Notes under the pieces: model-generated | The model's database searches: none | What the model saw: the letters and a program-made list of their open reading frames with translations, nothing else | Told to the model about the DNA's origin: nothing | Shown: in pieces, positions 1 through 8,457 of the stretch | How positions within the stretch are numbered: the stretch's first letter is position 1 | How the letters are laid out: every line of letters starts with the position of its first letter | Program-made: the position numbers and the translations under genes | Assembly (NCBI RefSeq): GCF_014207185.1 | Contig: NZ_JACHCP010000001.1 | Coordinates: 413,512 to 477,511, forward strand | Reading direction: 5' to 3' | From: Rhodanobacter sp. A1T4 | Lineage (GTDB): Bacteria > Pseudomonadota > Gammaproteobacteria > Xanthomonadales > Rhodanobacteraceae | Length of the DNA stretch: 64,000 nucleotides

Positions 1-1021
1 GTACCAGGTTTCCCCGTCTATCGTTCCGGCCGATGCCAGCAAACATCCGATCAATGTCAGTGGGCATGCCGTATACAGCGAGTTTTTTCCGATGCTGGAC
101 GTGCCGTTCAAATATGGCAACGGTTGGAGTGCGGACGACGACGAGCAGCGCGCTGCGGTGGTGGTGATCAGCAGCAAGCTCAACGAGAAATTGTTTGGTG
201 GTGCCAACAGCGTGGGCAAGACGGTCAATGTCGAAGGCAAGGACTACCGTGTGGTTGGTGTGACGAACGACTGGAATCCGCAGCCGCGCTTCTACGATGT
301 CGTTAACAGCGGCGGATTCTCGACCGGTCTGGACGATGTGTTTCTGCCGTTCGAGCGGGCGATTGCGCTCTCCATCCCCAACGACGGCAACACCAACTGC
401 AACGCAATCCCTGCGGAATCGGGTTTCGTCGGCCTGCAGCATTCCAGCTGCGTCTGGATCGCCTACATGGCCGAACTGGATGACGCGGCGACGGCAAGTA
501 CATACAAGGCATATCTGGACGGTTATGCGCATCAGCAGCAGCAATCCGGCCGCTTTGCCTGGGCGCCCAACAATCGCTTGCGCAATCTGCCGGACTGGCT
601 GGATTCGCAGCATGTGGTGCCCAGTGACACCAAGGTCTCGTTGCTGGTGGCGCTTGGGTTGTTGATCGTCTGCCTGGTCAACACGGCCGGTCTGCTGCTG
701 GCGAAATTTCTGCGCCGTAGCAGCGAAATCGGCGTGCGCCGCGCGCTGGGTGCGCAGCGCCTGTCGATCTACGCGCAGTTCCTTACCGAGGCCGGGATGA
801 TCGGTCTGGCCGGTGGCGTACTCGGCCTGTTGTTGACCGGCGTGGGCGTGGCCAGTGTTGGCTGGGTGTTGCCGAAGGACATCGCCGCGCTGGCCCGGGT
901 GGATCTGATGTTGCTCGCCATGACCCTGCTGATTGCCGTCGTCGCGACGCTGCTGGCTGGCCTGTACCCCACTTTCCGTGCTGCACGCGTTCAGCCCGCG
1001 TGGCAGCTCAAGTCGAACTGA
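1..1021 (+). CDS. MacB/FtsX-family ABC transporter permease, A-type (5' truncated by window edge)
   Basis: Membrane subunit of a MacB-type ABC transporter. The reading frame is open from base 2, so the start lies outside the window; 339 residues are visible. The visible part begins inside the large periplasmic (MacB_PCD) domain, with the family hallmark FFPMLDVPF and then an FGGxNSVGK stretch. It ends with three membrane segments typical of FtsX permeases, separated by the cytoplasmic EIGVRRALGA coupling motif. The C-terminus reads WQLKSN, as in the other A-type paralogues. Two cysteines (codons at 398 and 449) bracket a variable 16-residue loop, a feature all five A-types share. The gene is followed after 10 bases by its B-type partner. 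No nucleotide-binding domain is present, so it must use a separate ATPase. Confidence 0.9.
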   Translation, partial: YQVSPSIVPADASKHPINVSGHAVYSEFFPMLDVPFKYGNGWSADDDEQRAAVVVISSKLNEKLFGGANSVGKTVNVEGKDYRVVGVTNDWNPQPRFYDVVNSGGFSTGLDDVFLPFERAIALSIPNDGNTNCNAIPAESGFVGLQHSSCVWIAYMAELDDAATASTYKAYLDGYAHQQQQSGRFAWAPNNRLRNLPDWLDSQHVVPSDTKVSLLVALGLLIVCLVNTAGLLLAKFLRRSSEIGVRRALGAQRLSIYAQFLTEAGMIGLAGGVLGLLLTGVGVASVGWVLPKDIAALARVDLMLLAMTLLIAVVATLLAGLYPTFRAARVQPAWQLKSN

Positions 1022-1031
1022 GGACAACGTC

Positions 1032-2285
1032 ATGGCTCTCCATCCCATTCTCGCGGCATTGCGCAAGCACAAGTCCGGCGTCGTGTTGATTTCGATGCAG
1101 ATCGCGCTGACCTTGGCGATCGTCTGCAATGCCATCTTCATCATCGGTCAGCGTATCGACCGGGTGAACCGGCTCACCGGGCTCGACGAGGGCAACCTGT
1201 TTCTGGTTACCCAACAGTGGGTAGGTGCTCCCAGCGGCGATGACCCTGCCGGCGTCGAAAAACTCGACAGCATGCAGAAGGAAGATCTGGTCGCGCTGCG
1301 CACTCTGCCGGATGTCGCTTCGGTCGCGTCGATCAATTCGCTGCCGTTGCTCAACTCCTCATCGAACGGTGAGATTTCGCTCAAGCCGGGAGCGACCGAG
1401 AGCAAGGGCAACACGCGGACGACCTTTTATTTTGGCGACGAACAGATGCTTTCCACGCTGGGGCTGCGTCTGATCGCCGGGCGTGCCTTCAATACGGGCG
1501 ACATCCAGCACCATAGTTTTCGTGATCAGACCGAACCGTCGATCGTCATTGTCACCAAGCCCATTGCGGACAAGCTGTTTCCGCAGGGAAGTGCGGTCGG
1601 CAAGGTGATGTATCTCGATGGAGGTACCACGCCGACCACCATCATTGGCGTGGTCGAACGCCTGCAGGTACCGGGCTCCGGCAGCTGGACCAACAATTTC
1701 GCCTACAACGCCACGCTGGAGCCAACCCGGATCGACCACAACTATGCGCGCTATGTGGTACGTGCCAAGCCGGGTCGTCTGGAGGCGGCTATGCGTGCGA
1801 TACCGCCGACGCTCTACAAGGTCAACCCGCTGCGCGTCCTCGACGACGACAGCGTCAAGTCGTTCGCCGATATCCGTGCCAGTGCCTACCGAGCCGATAT
1901 CGGTATGGCAATCCTGATGGGTGTGGTCTGCCTGATTCTGCTCGGGGTTACCGCGGCGGGCATTGTCGGCCTGACCAGTTTCTGGGTCGGTCAGCGACAT
2001 CGGCAGATCGGCGTGCGGCGCGCGCTGGGGGCTCGCAAGATCGACATCCTGCATTACTTCCAGATCGAGAACCTGATGATCGCAGGCATCGGCGCGGTGA
2101 TTGGCGTACTACTCGCCCTCGGGCTCAACGCCTGGCTGATGCAGCATTTCGAGATGGATCGCATCCCGTTGGCCTATGTGCTGGTCGGTCTGGTCGCGCT
2201 GGTGATACTGGGCCAGGTTGCTGTCTTCGTTCCCGCACGGCGCGCGTCCAACGTGTCGCCGGTCGAAGCGACGCGAGCGGCGTGA
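1032..2285 (+). CDS. MacB/FtsX-family ABC transporter permease, B-type
   Basis: B-type permease of pair 1, 417 aa from the ATG at 1032, which has GAGGA just upstream at the end of the preceding gene; a longer frame exists but lacks such a site. One N-terminal membrane segment (about residues 18-38) is followed by a periplasmic domain of roughly 240 residues. Three C-terminal membrane segments follow, with the coupling motif QIGVRRALGAR. The C-terminal signature is PVEATRAA. It lacks the paired cysteines of A-types. MacB-like permeases act as dimers with an ATPase and a periplasmic adaptor and export peptides, macrolides or lipoproteins. The adjacent A/B genes suggest a heterodimer, which is inference; the substrate is unknown. 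Confidence 0.9.
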   Translation: MALHPILAALRKHKSGVVLISMQIALTLAIVCNAIFIIGQRIDRVNRLTGLDEGNLFLVTQQWVGAPSGDDPAGVEKLDSMQKEDLVALRTLPDVASVASINSLPLLNSSSNGEISLKPGATESKGNTRTTFYFGDEQMLSTLGLRLIAGRAFNTGDIQHHSFRDQTEPSIVIVTKPIADKLFPQGSAVGKVMYLDGGTTPTTIIGVVERLQVPGSGSWTNNFAYNATLEPTRIDHNYARYVVRAKPGRLEAAMRAIPPTLYKVNPLRVLDDDSVKSFADIRASAYRADIGMAILMGVVCLILLGVTAAGIVGLTSFWVGQRHRQIGVRRALGARKIDILHYFQIENLMIAGIGAVIGVLLALGLNAWLMQHFEMDRIPLAYVLVGLVALVILGQVAVFVPARRASNVSPVEATRAA

Positions 2286-2298
2286 TGGGAGGCAGGGG

Positions 2299-2436
2299 CG
2301 AGGGGCGAGTTGTGAAGGGCGACGGTGGCAGCGTCGGGCTGCACATGTTGCCTGCTGTCGACGTTGTGCTGTTGCCTTCGCACCCGCCGGGCTGGTGGTC
2401 ATCTCGCGGACTTGCGCTCTCGCGACTCGCCCCTCG
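2299..2436. repeat. Intergenic stretch bounded by a 12-bp perfect inverted repeat
   Basis: The 179-bp gap between permease pairs 1 and 2 is the largest gap inside the array that holds no gene. It carries CGAGGGGCGAGT at 2299-2310 and its exact reverse complement at 2425-2436, with G-rich left and C-rich right flanks. A small internal CAGC/GCTG palindrome lies near 2324-2336. There is no U-run consistent with an intrinsic terminator. It resembles the palindromic intergenic repeats scattered through Xanthomonad genomes, a likeness from memory and not a database match. Confidence 0.5.
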
Positions 2437-2464
2437 TCTCTTACTTTTTCCCGGAGCCTGATGC

Positions 2465-3769
2465 ATGTTCGCCTATTACCTCGAACTGGCCTTGCGCAGC
2501 CTCATGCGCAACAGGGCGCTCACCGCGCTGATGGTACTGGCGATCGCGCTCGGTATTGGTGCCAGCATGACCACGTTGACCGTGCTGCATGTGCTGTCCG
2601 GTGATCCGCTGCCGGAGCGCAGCAACACATTGTATTACCCGCAGGTCGATCCTCGTGACAGCGCCGGTCACGATTCCGACAAAGAGCCGATGGAGCAGGT
2701 GAGCTGGACTGACGGCAAGAATCTGTTGCAAGCGAAGCGTGCGAATCGTCAAGCGCTGATGACAGGCGGCACGGTGGCGGTCCAGCCGACGCAGTCCGCG
2801 CTCGACCCGTTCTACGAGGACGCGCGCTTCACCACCGCCGATTTCTTTCCGATGTTTGGTGTGCTGTTTCAGTACGGCCATGGCTGGAACGCTGCCGATG
2901 ACGACAGCAGCGCACGGTTGGTGGTGATCAGCAGCGCGTTGAACGACAAGTTGTTCGGCGGCAAGGACAGTACTGGCCAGATGCTGCGGCTGGAGGGCAC
3001 GGCATTGCGCATCGTCGGCGTGCTCGGCGACTGGCGACCAAACCCGCATTTCTATGACCTCAATGTGACCAACTATGCCGAGAGCGAGGGGGTTTATATG
3101 CCACTGTCCACCTCGCAGGATCTGCAGCTTGTCCATGATGGCTCCGTCGATTGCTGGGGCAACGGTGGGGCGGGTCAACGCCCGGACCACAGCGGAACTT
3201 GCGTGTGGCTGCAGTTCTGGGTGCAACTGGACAACCCGGCGCAGGCTGCGGTCTACAAAGAGTTCCTGGTGCATTACTCGCAGGAACAAAAAGCGCTAGG
3301 GCGTTTCCAGCGGCCGCCGAATGTACGCCTGCGCAATCTGATGGGCTGGCTGGACTACAACATGGTGGTGCCCGGGGACGTGCGCCTGCAGGTATGGCTG
3401 GCGTTCGGCTTTCTGCTGGTGTGTCTGGTCAATACGGTGGGGCTGATGCTGGCCAAGTTCATGCGCAGAGCGGGTGAGCTGGGTGTGCGCCGAGCGTTGG
3501 GCGCCTCGCGCCGTGCGCTGTTCGGGCAGCTGTTGGTGGAGGCTGGTGTGATTGGTCTCAGCGGCGGCATTGGCGGTTTGTTACTGGCCTTTCTCGGTCT
3601 GTGGCTTGTGCGCCAGCAACCGACCAGCTACGCGGCACTGGCGCATCTGGACCCCTGGATGCTGCTGACCACCTTCCTGCTGGCGCTAGGCGCGAGCCTG
3701 CTGGCCGGCTTGTTGCCGGCCTGGCGCGCTTGCCAGATCACTCCTGCCCTGCAACTGAAGAGCAACTGA
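2465..3769 (+). CDS. MacB/FtsX-family ABC transporter permease, A-type
   Basis: A-type permease of pair 2, 434 aa. An N-terminal membrane segment (about residues 19-42) contains the ALGIGASMTTLTVLHVLSGD stretch shared by all A-types. The periplasmic domain carries FFPMFGVLFQYG, an FGGKDSTG motif, and two cysteines (codons 3152 and 3200) enclosing a 15-residue variable loop followed by VWLQFW. Three C-terminal membrane segments (about 308-330, 355-378, 400-422) flank the ELGVRRALGAS coupling motif, and the protein ends LQLKSN. The start at 2465 fits the conserved MFxYY beginning of the paralogues. The B-type partner begins one base after the stop, so the pair is probably translationally coupled. 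Confidence 0.9.
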   Translation: MFAYYLELALRSLMRNRALTALMVLAIALGIGASMTTLTVLHVLSGDPLPERSNTLYYPQVDPRDSAGHDSDKEPMEQVSWTDGKNLLQAKRANRQALMTGGTVAVQPTQSALDPFYEDARFTTADFFPMFGVLFQYGHGWNAADDDSSARLVVISSALNDKLFGGKDSTGQMLRLEGTALRIVGVLGDWRPNPHFYDLNVTNYAESEGVYMPLSTSQDLQLVHDGSVDCWGNGGAGQRPDHSGTCVWLQFWVQLDNPAQAAVYKEFLVHYSQEQKALGRFQRPPNVRLRNLMGWLDYNMVVPGDVRLQVWLAFGFLLVCLVNTVGLMLAKFMRRAGELGVRRALGASRRALFGQLLVEAGVIGLSGGIGGLLLAFLGLWLVRQQPTSYAALAHLDPWMLLTTFLLALGASLLAGLLPAWRACQITPALQLKSN

Positions 3770-3770
3770 C

Positions 3771-5003
3771 ATGGATATCCTGCCGATTCTCTCCACTTTG
3801 CGGCGGCACAAGATCACCGCATGGCTGCTCATCCTGGAAATCGCGTTGACCTGCGCGATCGTGTGCAACGCGGTGTTCCTGATCAGCCAGCGCCTGGAGC
3901 GCATGAATCTGCCCAGCGGCATCGCCGAGCATGAGCTGGTGCAGGTCCAGCTGGCCAACATCGGCAACCGCTCCGATGCCGAGGCGCGCGCCAAAACCGA
4001 TCTGGCGGCATTGCGGCAGATTCCGGGTGTAACCCAGGTGGCGTTGGTCTTCCAAATGCCATTCACCGATGGTGGTTCGTCGAACAGCGGTATCAAGCTC
4101 GATCCGCAGCAGCAGGAGGACACGGTAGACGTCACCCAGTACATGGGTGAAAACCTGTTGTCTACATTGGGCACAAGACTGGTGGCAGGGCGTGATTTCC
4201 GGCCGGACGAATTCGTCGATCTCGATGCTGCCGTGACAGCCCTGCACAGCGGGAACCTCAAGGGCTTGCCGCAAGTGCTGGTGATCACCCAGATGCTGGC
4301 CGAAAGGCTATGGCCGGGGCAGAGCGCGCTGGGCAAGCAGATCTATCTGGGCCAGGGCCTTCCGTTCCGGGTGGTCGGCGTGGTCGCACACCTGGCTCGG
4401 CCGAACCGATTGTCAAAGGGCGTCGAATACAGCACGGTATGGCCGATCAGCATGAACGTGGCGCAGGGCGCCAGCTTCTTGATCCGCTGCGCGCCGCAGG
4501 AGCGCGAGCGGGTACTGAAATCCGCGCTGGCTGCGCTGAAGCAGCTGGACCCTAATCGCGTGGTGCTGCAGAAACGCACCTATGACGAGGCGCGCCACGC
4601 ATTTTTCGCGAACGATCGCGCGATGACCGGCATCCTGGTGGGCGTGTGCCTCGCGCTGCTGATCGTCACCGCACTGGGTATTGTCGGCCTCGCCAGCTTC
4701 TGGGTGGCGCAGCGTCGACGCACCATCGGCGTGCGCCGAGCGCTCGGCGCCACCCGCGCCAACATCCTGCAGTACTTCCAGACCGAGAATTTTCTGCTGG
4801 CAACCATCGGCATCGTGATCGGCATGGCGCTCGCCTTCGGCATCAATCTGTTCCTGATGCAGCACTACGAATTGCCACGACTTCCCGCCATCTATTTCCC
4901 GGTTGGCGCGATCGCGTTGTGGGTGATCGGGCAGCTAGCGGTGCTTGGCCCGGCATTGCGTGCGGCGGCGGTGCCGCCGGTGGTGGCGACGCGGTCGGTG
5001 TGA
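3771..5003 (+). CDS. MacB/FtsX-family ABC transporter permease, B-type
   Basis: B-type permease of pair 2, 410 aa. It begins MDILPILSTLRRHK, the basic cytoplasmic N-terminus typical of the B group, then one membrane segment (about 17-40). The periplasmic domain has the LGTRLVAGRDF and LWPGQSALGKQIY motifs conserved in MacB_PCD domains. Three C-terminal membrane segments surround TIGVRRALGATR, and the protein ends PPVVATRSV. The start lies one base after the A-type stop, giving tight coupling. No ATP-binding motifs are present. Export is the expected role by family, but the cargo cannot be read from the sequence. Confidence 0.9.
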   Translation: MDILPILSTLRRHKITAWLLILEIALTCAIVCNAVFLISQRLERMNLPSGIAEHELVQVQLANIGNRSDAEARAKTDLAALRQIPGVTQVALVFQMPFTDGGSSNSGIKLDPQQQEDTVDVTQYMGENLLSTLGTRLVAGRDFRPDEFVDLDAAVTALHSGNLKGLPQVLVITQMLAERLWPGQSALGKQIYLGQGLPFRVVGVVAHLARPNRLSKGVEYSTVWPISMNVAQGASFLIRCAPQERERVLKSALAALKQLDPNRVVLQKRTYDEARHAFFANDRAMTGILVGVCLALLIVTALGIVGLASFWVAQRRRTIGVRRALGATRANILQYFQTENFLLATIGIVIGMALAFGINLFLMQHYELPRLPAIYFPVGAIALWVIGQLAVLGPALRAAAVPPVVATRSV

Positions 5004-5060
5004 CTTGATGTGATTGCCTCCGCTGCTTGCAGGGGCGGAGAAGCTGACGGAGTGTACGAA

Positions 5061-6362
5061 ATGTTCGACTACTACCTTGGCTTGGCGCTACGCAGTCTGC
5101 GGCGCAACAAAGTGCTTACGGCGCTGATGATCGTCACGCTGGGGTTGGGCATCGGTGCGTCGATCACCACATTGACGGTGCTGCGTTTGCTCTCAGGCGA
5201 TCCGTTGCCACAAAAGAGTGCGCGCCTCTTCTATGCGCAAGTCGATCCGTATACCAAGGATGGCTATGAGGCAGGGAAAACCAAGCCGCAGCGCCTGATA
5301 GCCTACACCGACGCGATGAACCTGCTGCACGCACATCAGGCCGATCGACAGGTCGCGCTGGCATTGACCGACGCAAGAATTGCACCGCTGCGCAGCGGTG
5401 AGCATCCGTTCTTCAGCGATGGTGTGATGACCACGGCGGATTTCTTCACGATGTTCGATGCGCCGTTCCAGTACGGCGGCGGTTGGTCAGCGGCGGACGA
5501 TGAGAGCCGTGCACAGGTCGTAGTGATCTCCGACTTCCTCAACGACAAGCTGTTTGGCGGGGCCAGCAGTGTGGGTCGGATCATTCGCGTCAATGACCAC
5601 GATCTACGCATCATCGGCGTGTTGAAAAAGTGGGCGCCACAACCGCGCTTCTACGCGCAGGAGTTGGGCGGACGCAGCTATGGCGATGGTGATGCGGTGT
5701 TCCTGCCGTTGCAGACCGCGCGTGCCGCCAACATGGATCCGACGAACGACGACTGTTGGGCGGTTGCTGACATCACCAAGCTGGAAACGGCACCCTGCAT
5801 ATGGCTGGGCTTCTGGGTGGAGCTATCCAGCGATGCCGAGGTCGCCGCGTACACGCAATTCCTGTCGAACTATGCACAGCAGCAGATCGCACTGGGCCGC
5901 TTCTATCGCCCCGAGGTGGCGTTGTCGGATCTGATGCAGTGGCTGCGCAACGAGAAGGTGGTGCCTGACGACGTGCGCTTGCAGGCCGGTCTGGCTTTTG
6001 GCTTTTTGCTGATCTGCGTGGTGAACACGGTAGGCCTGTTGCTGGCCAAGTGTCTGCGCCGTTCGCAGGAGATCGGTGTGCGCCGCGCCTTGGGGGCCAT
6101 GCGGCGTGAGATTTTCGCGCAGTTCATGGTCGAAGCCGGCATGGTCGGGTTGGCAGGCGGTTTGCTGGGCTTGGTCTTTGCGGAGTTTGGTCTCTGGTGC
6201 ATCCGCCACCAGCCAGCTGAATATGCCGGACTTGCTCATCTGGACGTCCACATGTTTCTGCTCACGTTCCTGGTGGCGCTCGTTTCGAGCTTGGTCGCCG
6301 GCTTGCTGCCGGCGTGGCGAGCCAGCCAGCTTGCGCCCGGTTCGCAACTGAAGGCCGCCTGA
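5061..6362 (+). CDS. MacB/FtsX-family ABC transporter permease, A-type
   Basis: A-type permease of pair 3, 433 aa from the ATG at 5061, chosen because it gives the MFDYYLGLALRSL beginning shared with the paralogues; an in-frame GTG at 5010 would add 17 unrelated residues. Domain order matches the other A-types: N-terminal membrane segment, MacB_PCD periplasmic domain with FFTMFDAPFQYGGGW, then three C-terminal membrane segments with EIGVRRALGAMR. The paired cysteines (codons 5754 and 5796) enclose 13 residues. The C-terminus is SQLKAA. The B-type partner follows directly. Confidence 0.9.
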   Translation: MFDYYLGLALRSLRRNKVLTALMIVTLGLGIGASITTLTVLRLLSGDPLPQKSARLFYAQVDPYTKDGYEAGKTKPQRLIAYTDAMNLLHAHQADRQVALALTDARIAPLRSGEHPFFSDGVMTTADFFTMFDAPFQYGGGWSAADDESRAQVVVISDFLNDKLFGGASSVGRIIRVNDHDLRIIGVLKKWAPQPRFYAQELGGRSYGDGDAVFLPLQTARAANMDPTNDDCWAVADITKLETAPCIWLGFWVELSSDAEVAAYTQFLSNYAQQQIALGRFYRPEVALSDLMQWLRNEKVVPDDVRLQAGLAFGFLLICVVNTVGLLLAKCLRRSQEIGVRRALGAMRREIFAQFMVEAGMVGLAGGLLGLVFAEFGLWCIRHQPAEYAGLAHLDVHMFLLTFLVALVSSLVAGLLPAWRASQLAPGSQLKAA

Positions 6363-6369
6363 GGTGCTT

Positions 6370-7575
6370 ATGGAAATCCGACCGATTCTCGCCAGCCTGC
6401 GCAAACACCGGATTCCGGCCATCCTGATCGTGCTGGAGATCGCGCTGGCCTGTGCCGTGCTGTGCAACGCGGTATTCATGATCGGCCAGCGCGTGGTCGA
6501 TATCCACCGCTCCAATGCCATCGACGAGCGGGGCATCGGGGTGATTACCGTGGACGGCAGCGACCCGAAGATGGCTTCCAGTGACATCCCGCGCAATCTT
6601 GGCCGGTTGCGTGGCATAGCCGGCGTACAAGCGGTGGCGGTAACCAACACGGTGCCATTGAGCAACAACAACTGGGGCTGGGCGTTTGGTGCCACGCCGG
6701 ATAGCAGATTCAACGACGCCGTGAATATCTCGGCGTACTTCCTCAGTGAGGGTGGCGACAAGGCGCTTGGCCTGCAATTGCTGCAGGGACGTTTCTTCAG
6801 CTCAGACGAATACGCCGACAGCAAACGGGGTTCGATGCCACTGGTGGATACGCATGTCGTCATCATCACGCAAAGCTTGGCTGAGCGGATGTGGCCGGGG
6901 CAGCCGGCGCTGGGCAAAGTGCTCTATTCCAAACCGTTGGCCTACACGGTGGTCGGCGTGGTGGCTGATGTGCTGCGCCCGTTCGTGAACAGCCAGAAGG
7001 CCTGGTACAGCACCTTCTTTCCGCTCAGCCCCGACGGTGCGCTGAGCTACTACGTGGTGCGTAGTGCGCCGCAGGATCGCGACCGCGTGGTTCGGCAGGC
7101 CCAACAGACTTTGAGCGAGCTCAACCCGATTGCAGTCGTCAAGGGCCACAGCTACACCGATATCCGCGAACGGTATTTCGCCAACATGAGCAGCATGGCC
7201 TGGATGCTGGTGCTGGTATGCGTGGTGATGCTGGCGGTCACCGCTTTCGGCATCGTTGGCCTGACCAGTTTCTGGGTGCAGCAGCGTCGCCGGCAGATCG
7301 GCATCCGCCGTGCCGTGGGCGCCACGCGCGGCCACATCATGCAGTACTTCCAGGCCGAGAATTTTCTGCTTAGTACGGCTGGCGTGGTCATTGGTATGGG
7401 TCTGGCATTCGGCATCAATCTGTACCTGATGCAGCACTACGAGATGGAGCGCATGCCCTGGTATTACCTACCAGGTGGCGCGATTGCGTTGTGGCTGATC
7501 GGTCAGTTCGCTGTGTTCGGGCCGGCGCGTCGCGCAGCAGCAGTGCCGCCCGTGGTGGCGACGAGGTCAGCATGA
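6370..7575 (+). CDS. MacB/FtsX-family ABC transporter permease, B-type
   Basis: B-type permease of pair 3, 401 aa from the ATG at 6370 (MEIRPILASLRKHR); an in-frame GTG two codons earlier is possible. A single N-terminal membrane segment, a periplasmic MacB_PCD domain with MWPGQPALGK, and three C-terminal membrane segments around QIGIRRAVGATR are visible. It ends PPVVATRSA. Its stop codon overlaps the start of the CPBP protease gene by four bases (ATGA at 7572), which couples translation of the protease to the permease pair. It has no cysteine pair of the A-type kind. Confidence 0.9.
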   Translation: MEIRPILASLRKHRIPAILIVLEIALACAVLCNAVFMIGQRVVDIHRSNAIDERGIGVITVDGSDPKMASSDIPRNLGRLRGIAGVQAVAVTNTVPLSNNNWGWAFGATPDSRFNDAVNISAYFLSEGGDKALGLQLLQGRFFSSDEYADSKRGSMPLVDTHVVIITQSLAERMWPGQPALGKVLYSKPLAYTVVGVVADVLRPFVNSQKAWYSTFFPLSPDGALSYYVVRSAPQDRDRVVRQAQQTLSELNPIAVVKGHSYTDIRERYFANMSSMAWMLVLVCVVMLAVTAFGIVGLTSFWVQQRRRQIGIRRAVGATRGHIMQYFQAENFLLSTAGVVIGMGLAFGINLYLMQHYEMERMPWYYLPGGAIALWLIGQFAVFGPARRAAAVPPVVATRSA

Positions 7576-8393
7576 TGATGAAGTCTTTTGTGAGCCGGCG
7601 TCTGTTGGTCTTCCTGATCGTCTGCTTCAGTGTGACGTGGAGTGCGTGGGGCCTCCTGGGCTGGCTGGCGCGTACGCAGCAGCTCGTCTATGGCGAATGG
7701 CCATTCATGCTGCTCTATGTGCTCGGCGGTCTCGGGCCGATGATCGGAGCATATGTAGCTGTGCTGTCGACTTCGTCGCAGGCTCCGCTCAGGGAATTTC
7801 ATCAACGATTGTTTCGTTGGCGGGTTGCCGGCTGGTGGTATGCCGTGGCCATTGGCCTGCCAGTAGTTCTGGCTATCGCCTCGACGATGATTGCCGTGCT
7901 GTTCCGTCCGGATCTGTCGAGCGCACTTTCGATCCGGCCCTGGTACATGTTCGTGCCGCTGCTCGCCGTCATGATCGTGGGCGGCGGCCTGGAGGAGCCC
8001 GGCTGGCGGGGTATTGCCCAACCGGAGATCGCGCGTACCACCGGGTCTGCAAAGGCGGCTCTATTGGTTGGCCTGGTCTGGGCTCTCTGGCACGTTCCGC
8101 TCTTTTTCCTCCCCGGTGTGAGTCAGTACGGCAGCAACTTCCCGGTTTTTGCACTGGGTGTGGTCGGCATGGCCCTGATGCTGGGTTGGCTGTACAGCCG
8201 TACCGCAAGCATCCTGCTCTGCGTTGTCTTCCATGCTGCCGCAAACGCGATCACCGCGCTTGGGGTCGCTATCCCACATGAGGCTGGTTGCCTGGTTCTA
8301 CTGAGCCCATGCCTTCACGTCTTGGCGGGATTCGTTCTGCTGCTGGCGGCTCGGGCTCGATCCGATGAGCGCGTTGCTGCGGAGTTTGTATGA
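7572..8393 (+). CDS. CPBP-family intramembrane metalloprotease (CAAX/Rce1-like, PF02517)
   Basis: Multi-pass membrane protein of 273 aa from the ATG at 7572, which overlaps the preceding permease stop by four bases. It carries the three CPBP motifs: EEPGWR (E141, E142, R146, the EExxxR motif), WALWH with H174, and HAAAN with H221 and N225. These are the predicted metal-binding and catalytic residues of Rce1/CPBP glutamic-type proteases. Family members cleave prenylated proteins, take part in bacteriocin maturation or immunity, or process regulatory membrane proteins. It lies between permease pairs 3 and 4. A role in processing a peptide handled by the exporters, or immunity to one, is inference. 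All key residues are intact, so it is likely an active enzyme. Confidence 0.88.
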   Translation: MMMKSFVSRRLLVFLIVCFSVTWSAWGLLGWLARTQQLVYGEWPFMLLYVLGGLGPMIGAYVAVLSTSSQAPLREFHQRLFRWRVAGWWYAVAIGLPVVLAIASTMIAVLFRPDLSSALSIRPWYMFVPLLAVMIVGGGLEEPGWRGIAQPEIARTTGSAKAALLVGLVWALWHVPLFFLPGVSQYGSNFPVFALGVVGMALMLGWLYSRTASILLCVVFHAAANAITALGVAIPHEAGCLVLLSPCLHVLAGFVLLLAARARSDERVAAEFV

Positions 8394-8457
8394 GCTTCGT
8401 ATCCGGTGTGAGGGCAAGGCGTTTTCAGATGTTTTACTTTTCAGGGGGCGAATGAGC

